Shown piece after piece: positions 26,846 to 35,264 of a stretch of 64,000 nt of DNA. Source of the DNA: Amycolatopsis sulphurea (GTDB lineage: Bacteria > Actinomycetota > Actinomycetes > Mycobacteriales > Pseudonocardiaceae); assembly GCF_002564045.1 (NCBI RefSeq), contig NZ_PDJK01000002.1, positions 1,674,001 through 1,738,000 of the forward strand, in the 5' to 3' direction. The notes below the pieces were generated by a model, which did no database searches, was not told where the DNA came from, and saw only the letters and a program-made list of their open reading frames with translations. Within the stretch, counting starts at the first letter, position 1, and every line of letters starts with the position of its first letter. Position numbers and translations under genes: made by a program.

Positions 26846-27615
26846 AGCGGCAGCTCTAGGTCGGAGGCGAAGGAGTTGCGCAGCCAGCCCATGACGTCTC
26901 CCCACAATCCGGTGACCAGCAGGACACCGACGATCAGCAACAGCACCCCGCCGACCAGCTGTACGCGACGGCCGTTGCGACGAAGCCAGTCCGTGGCGCG
27001 TACGGCCCAGCGAGCGCCGAGGGCGAGCAGCAGGAACGGCACGCCGAGGCCGAGGCAGTAGACGAGCACGAGTACGTACCCGCGTACTGCGGCCCCGCCA
27101 GTCGCACTCGCGAGGCTGGTCACTGCGGACAGCGTCGGCCCGATGCACGGCGTCCAGCCGAGCCCGAACACCGCGCCGAGTACTGGCGCGCCCCAGAGCC
27201 CACCGCCGGGTACACGGTGGGAGCGGAACTCGCGCTGCAGTCCGGGAATCCAGCCGAGGAAGACCAGCGCCATCGCGATGGTCAGTACGCCGCCGATGCG
27301 TTGCAGGAGGTCTTGGTTGACCAGCAAGGTGTCTGCAAGCCAGACAAGCGTGCCCAGCGTCGCGACGAACACCACGGTGAACCCGAGCACGAACAGGCCC
27401 GCCGCACCGAGTACGGCGTAGCGGCCCTTCTTGCGGTCCTCGCCGTCCCGTACCGCCGGGGCGTCGGCGCCCACGAGCGCGGCGAGATAGGCCAGGTAGC
27501 CCGGCACCAGCGGCACCACACAGGGCGAGGCGAACGAGATCGCCCCGGCCACCAGCGCCACACCCGCAGCGAGCAGCAGCGGTCCGGAGACCGCTAGCTC
27601 GGAGACGGAGTTCAC
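26842..27615 (-). CDS. ccdA: Thiol-disulfide electron transporter CcdA
   Basis: A 257-residue six-helix membrane protein that carries reducing power from cytoplasmic thioredoxin to the outside to keep apocytochrome c thiols reduced. The redox cysteines lie in SFASPCVVPLVPGYLAYL (helix 1) and LGWTPCIGPTLSAVTSL (helix 4), as in CcdA. GTG at 27615. Coupled to resB. Upstream is resA, 226 bp away with a palindrome in between. Confidence 0.95.
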   Translation of the reverse strand: MNSVSELAVSGPLLLAAGVALVAGAISFASPCVVPLVPGYLAYLAALVGADAPAVRDGEDRKKGRYAVLGAAGLFVLGFTVVFVATLGTLVWLADTLLVNQDLLQRIGGVLTIAMALVFLGWIPGLQREFRSHRVPGGGLWGAPVLGAVFGLGWTPCIGPTLSAVTSLASATGGAAVRGYVLVLVYCLGLGVPFLLLALGARWAVRATDWLRRNGRRVQLVGGVLLLIVGVLLVTGLWGDVMGWLRNSFASDLELPL

Positions 27616-27737
27616 GCACCTGAGAGTAGGCAGTGAGCTGGGCGTAAGACCGGCGGGGCCGTTTCACAGGACCTACGCCACAACGGGACGGGACCTACGT
27701 CCCGGCCGGGCTTTCCGGGTGGATCCTCCGGACAGGA

Positions 27738-27762
27738 GTCTGTGAAGGGACCCTTCACGGAC
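27738..27762. repeat. Type A palindrome 3' of resA
   Basis: GTCTGTGAAGGGACCCTTCACGGAC, a near-perfect hairpin inside the cytochrome c operon, 79 bp beyond the resA stop. It may divide the operon or be read through. Confidence 0.88.
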
Positions 27763-27841
27763 CCGACGCCGAAAGCAAAGCGGCGCGGTGGAGAAGGCGG
27801 TCGGCAAGCTGACCGGCGAGCACCCGGGCCGGGACGGCACG

Positions 27842-28423
27842 CTATTTCTCCGCCACCAGCTTCTGCACGAGTGGAATCAGGTCCGAGGAGGCCACCGTAC
27901 GCAGAAACACCGCGGCCACCCGGTGCTGATTGTCCAGCACGATGGTGGACGGGATGATGTTGCGCGGGTACCCGGTCAGCTGCAGCAGCACGCGGCCGGA
28001 CGGATCCCAGATCGACGGGTAGGTCAGCCCGCGGTCCCGCACGAAGTCCTGTGCCACGTCGCGGGCCGGGTCGCGGACGTCCAGCCCGATCAGCTTCGCC
28101 CCCATCGGCTGGATCTCGTTGCTGGTCTTCTCCAGCTCCGGGGACTCCGAACGGCACGGCCCGCACCACTGGCCCCACAGGTTGAGCACGATCGGCTTAC
28201 CGGGGAAATCGGCCAGCGACAGCTGCTTGCCGTCGTGCATCAGGTCGTCCCCGGACATCACGGGTGCCTTCTGCCGCTTGTCCACGGGATAACTGATGTC
28301 GAGCTGCCCACCCGGCGAAACGAAGGTGAAGGTACCGCCCGAGACCACTGCGTCCTTGCCGGTGGAGCAGCCGGCGACGGTCAGCGCGGCCGCCAGCAGC
28401 ACCCCGAGCACCCGCCGCTTCAT
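27842..28423 (-). CDS. resA: TlpA/ResA-like thiol-disulfide oxidoreductase lipoprotein
   Basis: A 193-residue exported thioredoxin-fold protein. A lipoprotein signal ([20 protein letters not shown]) precedes the domain. The active site is WGQWCGPCRSESPE near residue 95, and the cis-Pro region is GYPRNIIPSTIVLDN. It reduces apocytochrome c cysteines using electrons from CcdA. ATG at 28423 overlaps the stop of the preceding gene (ATGA). In Mycobacterium the order Rv0525-Rv0526-Rv0527 is the same. Confidence 0.92.
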   Translation of the reverse strand: MKRRVLGVLLAAALTVAGCSTGKDAVVSGGTFTFVSPGGQLDISYPVDKRQKAPVMSGDDLMHDGKQLSLADFPGKPIVLNLWGQWCGPCRSESPELEKTSNEIQPMGAKLIGLDVRDPARDVAQDFVRDRGLTYPSIWDPSGRVLLQLTGYPRNIIPSTIVLDNQHRVAAVFLRTVASSDLIPLVQKLVAEK

Positions 28424-29046
28424 GCGCCGGTCACTTTCGGATCGGTCGTGCCCGCGGGCTCGCTGTAGACGATCTCCACCAGGGCTTCGCCGTCGAACAC
28501 CAGGCTGGTGAGCGAAGCGAGCGAGCACTGGCGGCGGCGCGGGTCGTGCCACAGACGCTCGCCCTCCAGGAAGCGCCGTAGCGTCCAGATCGGCAGCTGA
28601 TGGGACACGCACAGCGCTTCGCGACCTTCGGCCTTCTCCCGCGCACGATGGACCGCGCCGACCATGCGGTGCGCGATCTCCAGGTACGGCTCGCCCCAGG
28701 ACGGCCGGAACGGGTTGACCAGGTGCGGCCATGCCTTCGGCTGTCGCAGCGCGCCGTCGCCGACGGCCACGCGCTGGCCCTCGAAGACGTTCGCCGCTTC
28801 GATCAGCCCGTCGTCGGTGGCGATGTCGAGACGATGCCCCGCAGCGATCGGCGCCGCGGTCTCCTGCGCCCGCTGAAGCGGCGAAGCGACCACGTACGCG
28901 AGGTCATGCCCCGCGACGGCCTCTGCCACGGTCAGCGCCTGTCGCTGCCCCCTCTCGGACAGCCGGAAGTTCGGCAACCGGCCGTACAGGATCTTGTCGG
29001 GGTTGTGCACTTCACCGTGACGCAGCACGTGAACGACCGTGGTCAC
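28420..29046 (-). CDS. Histidine phosphatase-family protein
   Basis: A 208-residue phosphoglycerate-mutase-like enzyme with catalytic [18 protein letters not shown], the Arg-Glu pair in [13 protein letters not shown] and the second histidine in [15 protein letters not shown]. The substrate is unknown; it is a phosphatase rather than a glycolytic mutase by the family's usual features. GTG at 29046 overlaps the hemL stop (GTGA). The M. tuberculosis counterpart by position is Rv0525. Confidence 0.88.
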   Translation of the reverse strand: MTTVVHVLRHGEVHNPDKILYGRLPNFRLSERGQRQALTVAEAVAGHDLAYVVASPLQRAQETAAPIAAGHRLDIATDDGLIEAANVFEGQRVAVGDGALRQPKAWPHLVNPFRPSWGEPYLEIAHRMVGAVHRAREKAEGREALCVSHQLPIWTLRRFLEGERLWHDPRRRQCSLASLTSLVFDGEALVEIVYSEPAGTTDPKVTGA

Positions 29047-30347
29047 GACTGCACCGCCTGAGCCGCAGCGCGCGCGGCAGCCGGGAGCGCCGCTTCGATG
29101 ACGCCGAAGGCCTCGTCGTCCATTGCCGCGTTCACGAACCACGCCTCGTACGCGCTCGGTGGGCCGTACACGCCCGCGTCGAGTAGCGCGTGGAAGAACG
29201 GCGCGAACCGCCAGGTCTCCGTGGCCTGCGCTTCGGCGTAGTTGCGCACGGGGGTCTCGGTGAAGAAGACGCTGAGGAGATTGCCCGCGTACTGCACGGT
29301 GTGTGCGACGCCCGCTTCGGTGAGCGACGCGGCGAAGAGGTCGCCGAGACGCTTTGCATTGGCGTCGAGCTTCGCGTACACAGCGTCGTCGGCCATACGC
29401 AGCGTGGCGAGGCCCGCGGCCACCGCGACAGGGTTTCCGGACAGCGTGCCCGCCTGGTACACCGGGCCGCCAGGCGCCAGCTTGGCCATCACGTCGGCGC
29501 GGCCACCGAATGCCGCCGCGGGCAGGCCGCCGGACATCACCTTGCCGAAGGTGTACAGGTCACCGGCCACGTCTTCGAGGCCGAACCAACCCGCGCGCGA
29601 GACGCGGAACCCGGTCATCACCTCGTCCACGATGAACAGCGCGCCGTGCTCGCGCGCGAGGTCGCGCAGCCCGGCGTTGAACCCGGGCTCCGGCGCGATC
29701 GCGCCCATGTTGCCCGCCGCCGCCTCGGTGATCACTGCGGCGATTTGGCCTTCGTTTTCCACAAAGGACTGCCGGACCGCGGCGAGGTCGTTGTACGGCA
29801 GCACGATCGTGTCCGCCGCCTGTGCCCCGGTGACCCCGGGCGAGGTGGGCAGCCCGAGCGTGGCGACGCCGGAGCCCGCCTGGGCGAGCAGCGCGTCCAC
29901 GTGCCCGTGGTAGCAGCCGGCGAATTTCACGATCTTCGGCCGCCCGGTGAAGCCGCGGGCCAGGCGGATGGCGCTCATCGTGGCCTCGGTGCCGGAGTTG
30001 ACCAGCCGGACCTGCTCGACCGGGGCGACCCGGCCGATGATCTCCTCGGCCAGCTCGACCTCGCCGATCGTCGGGGTGCCGAAGGACAGCCCGCCGGTCG
30101 CGGCCTCCCGGGCGGCCGCGACCACCCGCGGATGCGCGTGCCCGAGGATCATCGGCCCCCAGGAGGAGACCAGGTCGACATAGCGGTTGCCGTCCGCGTC
30201 CCACAGGTGCGGGCCCTCGCCGCGGACCATGAACCGGGGCGTGCCGCCGACCGAGTTGAAGGCCCGCACCGGCGAGTTCACCCCGCCGGGGACGGCTGCC
30301 TTCGCCCGTTCGAACCAACGCTTGGACTGCTCGGTGCCAGTGCTCAC
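29043..30347 (-). CDS. hemL: Glutamate-1-semialdehyde 2,1-aminomutase
   Basis: A PLP enzyme that forms 5-aminolevulinate, the second step of haem synthesis from glutamyl-tRNA. It is 434 residues. Features seen: [54 protein letters not shown] and the PLP lysine K269 in [21 protein letters not shown] at 30347 gives [20 protein letters not shown], the standard start. It is first of the operon hemL-phosphatase-resA-ccdA-resB-ccsB, coupling haem synthesis with cytochrome c assembly. HemA, its partner, is at 42374. Confidence 0.96.
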   Translation of the reverse strand: MSTGTEQSKRWFERAKAAVPGGVNSPVRAFNSVGGTPRFMVRGEGPHLWDADGNRYVDLVSSWGPMILGHAHPRVVAAAREAATGGLSFGTPTIGEVELAEEIIGRVAPVEQVRLVNSGTEATMSAIRLARGFTGRPKIVKFAGCYHGHVDALLAQAGSGVATLGLPTSPGVTGAQAADTIVLPYNDLAAVRQSFVENEGQIAAVITEAAAGNMGAIAPEPGFNAGLRDLAREHGALFIVDEVMTGFRVSRAGWFGLEDVAGDLYTFGKVMSGGLPAAAFGGRADVMAKLAPGGPVYQAGTLSGNPVAVAAGLATLRMADDAVYAKLDANAKRLGDLFAASLTEAGVAHTVQYAGNLLSVFFTETPVRNYAEAQATETWRFAPFFHALLDAGVYGPPSAYEAWFVNAAMDDEAFGVIEAALPAAARAAAQAVQS

Positions 30348-30455
30348 CTGCCCAGTCTTGCAAATCCGCGGCCAGGCACGCCGCCCCACCCGGCCGCGTG
30401 CAGCCAGGGCGAACCACCGGGCCAGGCGGTATTTTGGCAAGTACTGTGCCGATCA

Positions 30456-30546
30456 TTACCAATCCGACCACAGTCACGGCCTCATGGCTTCGTGGCAACG
30501 GTTACGTGCCGGGTGGGGGTCGGCCTGCTTTTGGTCGGATTAGTAA
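30456..30546. promoter_or_regulatory. Long-spaced inverted repeat in the hemL/tspO divergent region
   Basis: The arms TTACCAATCCGACCA (30456-30470) and TGGTCGGATTAGTAA (30532-30546) pair at 14 of 15 positions with a 61-base spacer. They lie between divergent hemL and tspO, so each arm could be a half of a looped operator or a separate site at each promoter. The right arm ends 15 bases before the tspO ribosome site. Confidence 0.65.
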
Positions 30547-30569
30547 CGCCGAGCGGAACAGGAGGAGAC

Positions 30570-31055
30570 GTGACGGCGCCCACTCAGCAGCGCAACCCGT
30601 GGGTCATGCTCGCGTTGTTCCTCGGCCTGGTCTCCGTGGTCGCGCTGGTCGGCTCGCTCTCGACAATGGCCGCGCCGGAGGTCTACAGCCAGTTCGAGGC
30701 CCCGTCCTGGGCGCTGCCGGGCGCGTGGTTCGGTCCGCTGTGGACAGTGTCGTACGTGGTCCTCGCGCTGGCTGGTTGGGCGTACTGGCGCACCGACGGG
30801 GAAACGCAGGGCTTCGCGCTGTACGGCATCGGCCTGCTGTTCAACCTGCTCTGGGCGCCGCTGTTCTTCGCCGGCGGTTCGGTCCGGCTCGCCTGTGTGG
30901 ACATCGTGCTGCTCGACTTCTTCGTGATCATGACGGTCGGCCTGTTCTACCGCCGGTCCCGCACCGCCGCGCTGTTGCTGCTGCTCTACTTCGGCTGGCT
31001 CTGCTACACGACCGCGCTGAACATCGCGATCATCGCGCTCAACGACGTGAGGTGA
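30570..31055 (+). CDS. tspO: TspO/MBR-family membrane protein
   Basis: A 161-residue five-helix protein of the tryptophan-rich sensory/translocator family, which binds porphyrins. The key motif PSWALPGAWFGPLWTVSYVV corresponds to the family PSWxPPxxxFGPVWTxLY; LLFNLLWAPLFFAGG is also typical. GTG at 30570 follows AGGAGGAG. Its placement opposite hemL suggests a role in tetrapyrrole handling or stress. Confidence 0.93.
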   Translation: MTAPTQQRNPWVMLALFLGLVSVVALVGSLSTMAAPEVYSQFEAPSWALPGAWFGPLWTVSYVVLALAGWAYWRTDGETQGFALYGIGLLFNLLWAPLFFAGGSVRLACVDIVLLDFFVIMTVGLFYRRSRTAALLLLLYFGWLCYTTALNIAIIALNDVR

Positions 31056-31071
31056 AGCCGCGGGCGGACCG

Positions 31072-31094
31072 CTGTGAAGGGTCCCTTCACAGCC
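31072..31094. repeat. Type A palindrome 3' of tspO, left of the IS
   Basis: CTGTGAAGGGTCCCTTCACAG lies 16 bp beyond the tspO stop. Together with the unit at 32766 it was originally a tandem pair, now split by the insertion sequence. Confidence 0.9.
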
Positions 31095-31101
31095 TTAGCG
31101 T

Positions 31102-32758
31102 CCAATGCCAGGAACTTAAGGTCTGGTGGGTGGTGTTGATCACGGTTTGGGTGTGATCGGCGTGGTGGTGTGGATAGGCAACGAGGCTCCGGCTAGAGCT
31201 GGTGATTGTCGAGATCATCAGCAAGCCAGGAGCCTCGTTGTCCGTTCATGGTGTCATGCCCTCGGGCTGGTCCTCGCCGGTGGGTCGGTTGTTGTCACAG
31301 GCCGGGCTGGGGTTGCTGTCGTGGGTCGTCCCGCCCGCGCTGGTTGATGAGGCGCTGGCCGTCGCCGGCCGGGACGAACGGCGGTTCCGGGCACTGCCGT
31401 CGCGGTTGGGCGTGTACTTCGTGCTCGCGTTGTGCCTGCTGCGCACCAAGTCCGGCAACGCGACGATCAGGGCGATGTTCTCGCAGGAGAGTCTGCCCCG
31501 GTTGTCCGTGCTGGGCTGGTGGCCGCCGGCCAGCACGGCGCTGACCAAGCTGCGGGACCGGATCGGCGTGGTGCCCTTCCAGTTGTTGTTCGGCGCGCTG
31601 GCGCGGGCGGCGCCTACCCGGAACAGGCCGTGGTCGCACGCGTTCGGGCTGGAGGTGTGTGCCTGGGACGGCACCGAGGTCGAGCCGGCCGACACCGCGG
31701 CCAACCGTGAACACTTCCCGCCCCATCACCGCACAGGCGTGGCCCGCGGGCCGTCCAAGATCCGGGTGCTGGTGCTGCTGTCGTGTGGCAGCCGCCGTCT
31801 GCTCGGCGCGGTCACCGGCCCGCTGAGCCAGGGCGAGCCCACCCTGGCCTATCAGCTGCTGCCCCGGCTGCACGACCGGATGCTGCTGCTGGCCGACCGC
31901 TGCTTCCTCGGCTATCCACTGTGGACCGCGGCGCGGGAACGGGGCGCGCATCTGCTGTGGCGGGCCAAGCAGAACACCCCGAAGCTGCCCGTGCAGCACG
32001 CGTTGCCGGACGGGTCCTGGCTGTCCACCCTCCACGCCCCGGCCGACGCCCGCCGCTGGGCGCGCAACGTGCGCCGCAACAAGCAACGCGGGCACCGCCC
32101 GCCCACGCCCCGCCCGATCAACGGCATCGTCGTCCGGGTGGTCGAAGCACTGATCACCGTCACCGTCGACGGCGTCACCCGCACCGAGAAATACCGGCTG
32201 GTCACCAGCCTGCTCGACCCCGCACACGCACCCGCCGGCCAGCTCGTCGCCCTCTACGCCCGCCGCTGGACCGCCGAAACCGGCATCAAAGAGATCAAAA
32301 CCACGCTGCTGGCCAAGCGGCCCCTGCGCGGCCACACCCCGATCCGCGCCCAGCAGGAACTCTGGGCCACCCTGATCGTCTACCAGGCCATCCGGCTGCT
32401 GATCAGCCACGCAGCGCTCACCCAGAACCTCGACCCGTCCCGGATCTCCTTCACCTCCGCCCGCGACGCCGCCGAACACGCGATCACTACCACACCCGCC
32501 GACACATCCCGACACCTCCAATGGGTGGCCCAGGACTTATGCCGACAGCTGATCACCGTCCACACCCACCACCGCGTCTACCCCCGAGCACTCAAACGCA
32601 CCACCACGCGCTACCCCCACCGCAGCAAAACCCCGCAACCGACCAGCACCAAAGCCAGCTACCAGGTCCACATCCTGCCCACAGCAGAAACAACACCACC
32701 CACCACAACCAAACCAACACCACACCAACCCAGAACCGACCTAAGTTCCTGGCATTGG
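31102..32758 (+). mobile_element. IS4-family insertion sequence
   Basis: A 1657-bp element. The terminal inverted repeats are CCAATGCCAGGAACTTAAGG at the left and its near-perfect complement at the right (CCTAAGTTCCTGGCATTGG, one base shorter). The flanking direct repeat CCTTAGCGT is present at 31093-31101 and 32759-32767; with shared bases it could be counted as 9-11 bp. Perfect target duplication and an open transposase point to a recent, possibly active insertion. It lies between two type A palindromes. Confidence 0.93.
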
Positions 32759-32764
32759 CCTTAG
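31202..32764 (+). CDS. IS4-family transposase
   Basis: About 500 residues with a DDE RNase-H domain. The first Asp is in the CAWDGTEVEPADTAANREHF segment, the second in MLLLADRCFLGYPLW, and the Y-(2)-R-(3)-E-(6)-K signature of IS4 is YARRWTAETGIKEIKTTLLA. Translation may start at TTG 31238 (AGGAG upstream) or ATG 31256; coordinates give the full open frame. The stop TAG (32762-32764) lies outside the element, inside the target-site duplication. The last 70 codons are Thr/Pro/His-rich. Confidence 0.9.
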   Translation: MIVEIISKPGASLSVHGVMPSGWSSPVGRLLSQAGLGLLSWVVPPALVDEALAVAGRDERRFRALPSRLGVYFVLALCLLRTKSGNATIRAMFSQESLPRLSVLGWWPPASTALTKLRDRIGVVPFQLLFGALARAAPTRNRPWSHAFGLEVCAWDGTEVEPADTAANREHFPPHHRTGVARGPSKIRVLVLLSCGSRRLLGAVTGPLSQGEPTLAYQLLPRLHDRMLLLADRCFLGYPLWTAARERGAHLLWRAKQNTPKLPVQHALPDGSWLSTLHAPADARRWARNVRRNKQRGHRPPTPRPINGIVVRVVEALITVTVDGVTRTEKYRLVTSLLDPAHAPAGQLVALYARRWTAETGIKEIKTTLLAKRPLRGHTPIRAQQELWATLIVYQAIRLLISHAALTQNLDPSRISFTSARDAAEHAITTTPADTSRHLQWVAQDLCRQLITVHTHHRVYPRALKRTTTRYPHRSKTPQPTSTKASYQVHILPTAETTPPTTTKPTPHQPRTDLSSWHWP

Positions 32765-32765
32765 C

Positions 32766-32790
32766 GTCCGTGAAGGGCCCCTTCACAGAC
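32766..32790. repeat. Type A palindrome right of the IS
   Basis: GTCCGTGAAGGGCCCCTTCACAGAC, between the IS and the stop of the next gene at 32795. It is the second half of the pair split by the IS. Confidence 0.9.
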
Positions 32791-32794
32791 CGCC

Positions 32795-33349
32795 TCAGCG
32801 CGCAGGTTGCTGCACGATCGACTGCGCGGTCACCGACCCGTCCGTTCCCGTCCGGCCCTGCACCGTGACCGTCGCGCCGGGCTTGAGGTCGGCGAGTTTG
32901 CCCGGCTGGGTCAGGCCGACCGTCGTGGAGTCCGAAGCGGACACCTTGACTTCCTCGCCCTGCACGGTCTTCAGCGTGACCGTGCTGCCGTCGACTTTTT
33001 CCACGGTGCCCGCGGTGCCCCGGCCACCGGCACCACGAAAGCCGCCTGCCTGCCCGCCGCCCTGCTGGCCCGAGCCCGGTGCCGAACGTCCGGCGTCAGA
33101 GGCCGAACCGGTGCCACTCGACGAGCCGAATGCCGCGTGCGTCCAGGCGCCGGCGCCGAACGCCACCGCGAGCACGAGTACCGCGGCGAGCACGAGCGTC
33201 GGCTTGCCAAACGGGCGGGCGACGCGTCGAAGCTCCGTGCCGAGGTCGGCGTCGACCGCGGGGGTGGCCACCAGATCCTCGGGAACCGGCGGGAGTTCCG
33301 TCGTGGGATCGTCCGGAGTGGACGGTTCTGGTGGAGCGGATGCGGACAT
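32795..33349 (-). CDS. Membrane-anchored protein with small C-terminal domain, last gene of the efflux operon
   Basis: A 184-residue protein: acidic Pro-rich cytoplasmic N-terminus, one helix (TLVLAAVLVLAVAFGAGAW), a Gly-rich linker, and a C-terminal beta-type domain (TVEKVDGSTVTLKTVQGEEV through LKPGATVTVQGRTGTDGSVT). This looks like the DUF5666 type of OB-like fold, found near efflux systems. ATG at 33349 with AGGAG upstream, 11 bp after the permease stop. Substrate or partner unknown. Confidence 0.75.
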   Translation of the reverse strand: MSASAPPEPSTPDDPTTELPPVPEDLVATPAVDADLGTELRRVARPFGKPTLVLAAVLVLAVAFGAGAWTHAAFGSSSGTGSASDAGRSAPGSGQQGGGQAGGFRGAGGRGTAGTVEKVDGSTVTLKTVQGEEVKVSASDSTTVGLTQPGKLADLKPGATVTVQGRTGTDGSVTAQSIVQQPAR

Positions 33350-33360
33350 GGCGGGAACTC

Positions 33361-34563
33361 CTATTCGTGCCGGAGAGCGTCGATCGGCCGCAGCCGCGAA
33401 GCCCGGTTCGCCGGGAAACTGCCGAAGAAAAGCCCGATCAGCGCGGACACCGCGAAGGCGAGCACGATCGAGGAGGGCACCACCACCGGCTGGATGCCGG
33501 CGAAGCCGAAGCGGCTGCCCAGCAGTCCGATCAGGACACCCAGCAGGCCGCCGAAGAGACTCAGGATGGTCGCCTCGGCGAGGAACTGGCCGAGGATCGC
33601 CGAGCGGGGCGCGCCGATCGCCTTGCGGATCCCGATCTCACGGATCCGCTCGGTGACCGTGACCAGCATGATGTTCGTGACCCCGATCCCGCCGACCAGC
33701 AACGAGATCGCGGCCACCGCGCCGAGCAGCACCGTGAACGTGCTCACCGCCGAAGTGCGCGTCGCGAGCAGCTGCGCGGAGTTCTGGACCTGGTAGTCCG
33801 GGGTGGCCCCGGCCCGGATGCCGTGCCGGGCGTTCAGTATCGCGGTCACCTCGGCCTGCGCCAGCGAAACCGACTCCGCCGAATTCGCCTGCACGGCGAT
33901 CTGGCTCAGTGCGCCGTACCCGGCGAGCGAGTTCTGCACCGAGCTGATCGGCGCGATCGCCACGTCATCCGCGTTCTGCAGGCCGCTGCTGCCCTTCGTC
34001 TGCAGCACCCCGATCACGGTGAACTGGATGCTGTTGAGCAGCACGTTCTTCCCCACCGGTTCGCTCGCACCGAAGATCGACTGCGCGGTGGCCGGGCCGA
34101 GCACCACGACCTTGCGCGCCTGCGTGACGTCTTCGGCGGTGAACAGCGCACCGTCGGCGACCTGCCGGTTCGTGGTGGTGAAGTAGCCCGGCTCGGTGCC
34201 GATCACGCTCGACACGTCGTAGGACGTCTGTCCGTAGGCCGCGGTCGCGGTGGTGCTGACCACCGGGGAGGACGCCCGCACGTCCGGCGCGCCGACCGGA
34301 TCGGCCAGCGCGTGCGCGTCCTGCACGGTCAGCGGCCGCGTCGTGGTGCCCTGCGCGCCGCCCCGCAGCGGGGACACGTTCACCACGTCCGTGCCGAGGC
34401 CCTGGATGCTGGCCGTGATCGCGGCCGAAGCCCCGTTTCCCACGGCCACCAGCAGGATCACCGAGGCGACACCGATCGTGATGCCGAGCGTGGTCAGCAC
34501 CGAACGCAGCTTGTTCGCGGTGAGCCCACGCACCGCGAACCGGAGGATCTCCGCCAGGTTCAC
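33361..34563 (-). CDS. MacB/FtsX-type ABC transporter permease
   Basis: A 400-residue protein with one N-terminal helix (LRSVLTTLGITIGVASVILL), a large extracytoplasmic MacB_PCD domain, and three C-terminal helices (LLGAVAAISLLVGGIGVTNI, and the last beginning VLAFAVSALIGLFFGSFPAN). The motif TERIREIGIRKAIGA is the FtsX coupling segment. With the ATPase and adaptor it forms a tripartite mechanotransmission system, exporting an unknown compound. Stop-start overlap with the ATPase gene is 4 bases. Confidence 0.92.
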   Translation of the reverse strand: MNLAEILRFAVRGLTANKLRSVLTTLGITIGVASVILLVAVGNGASAAITASIQGLGTDVVNVSPLRGGAQGTTTRPLTVQDAHALADPVGAPDVRASSPVVSTTATAAYGQTSYDVSSVIGTEPGYFTTTNRQVADGALFTAEDVTQARKVVVLGPATAQSIFGASEPVGKNVLLNSIQFTVIGVLQTKGSSGLQNADDVAIAPISSVQNSLAGYGALSQIAVQANSAESVSLAQAEVTAILNARHGIRAGATPDYQVQNSAQLLATRTSAVSTFTVLLGAVAAISLLVGGIGVTNIMLVTVTERIREIGIRKAIGAPRSAILGQFLAEATILSLFGGLLGVLIGLLGSRFGFAGIQPVVVPSSIVLAFAVSALIGLFFGSFPANRASRLRPIDALRHE

Positions 34564-35264
34564 GCGACCACGCCCCTCGCCCGGGTGACCTCGTCCGCCA
34601 CGATCAGCCCGTCGCTGACCCGCACCACCCGGTGCGCGTGCACGGCGACCTCGTCCTCGTGCGTGATCACCACGACCGTGCGGCCGAGCGCGTTGAGCCG
34701 GTCGAACACGCCGAGCACGTCCTCGGTACTGGCCCGGTCCAGGTTCCCGGTCGGTTCGTCGGCCAGCAGCAGGGCAGGCCCGGTGACCAGCGCGCGGGCC
34801 ACCGCGACCCGCTGCTGCTGCCCGCCGGACAGCTCGCTCGGCAGGTGCTTCGCACGATCGGACAGGCCGACCAGCTCCAGCGCGGCCACCGCCCGGCGCC
34901 GCCGCTCCGCCCGGCGCAGTCCGCTGTAGATCAACGGAAGCTCCACATTGGATAGAGCACTGGTTCGCGGCACCAGATTGAAGGACTGGAAGATGAACCC
35001 GATCTTCCGGTTGCGCAGCAAGGAGAGCTGGCGTTCGGTGAGTTCACCGACCGGCATCCCGTCGAGTAGATACCGGCCCGAACTCGGCACATCGAGACAA
35101 CCGAGCAGATTGAGCAAAGTGGACTTGCCGGACCCGGAGGCACCCATGATGGCCACGTACTCCCCCGGCTGCACCACCAGCTCCACCCCGCGCAGAGCGT
35201 GCACCGCGGTTTCCCCACTGCCGTAAGTCTTGCGTAGCCCGGAAACCGCGATCACCGGCTTCAT
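34560..35264 (-). CDS. ABC transporter ATP-binding protein, MacB/LolD type
   Basis: A 234-residue ATPase. Walker A is MGASGSGKSTLLNLLGCLD, Q-loop FIFQSFNLVPRTSALSNVEL, signature LPSELSGGQQQRVAVARAL, Walker B PALLLADEPTGNLD, and the H-loop TVVVITHEDEVA. It overlaps both neighbours by 4 bases, so adaptor, ATPase and permease are made from one mRNA. Confidence 0.95.
   Translation of the reverse strand: MKPVIAVSGLRKTYGSGETAVHALRGVELVVQPGEYVAIMGASGSGKSTLLNLLGCLDVPSSGRYLLDGMPVGELTERQLSLLRNRKIGFIFQSFNLVPRTSALSNVELPLIYSGLRRAERRRRAVAALELVGLSDRAKHLPSELSGGQQQRVAVARALVTGPALLLADEPTGNLDRASTEDVLGVFDRLNALGRTVVVITHEDEVAVHAHRVVRVSDGLIVADEVTRARGVVA

Noticed and set aside
25238..27667. 809-codon reading through resB and ccdA
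   Set aside because: The resB start is GTG 26845 overlapping the ccdA stop. The N-terminal third is antiframe of ccdA.
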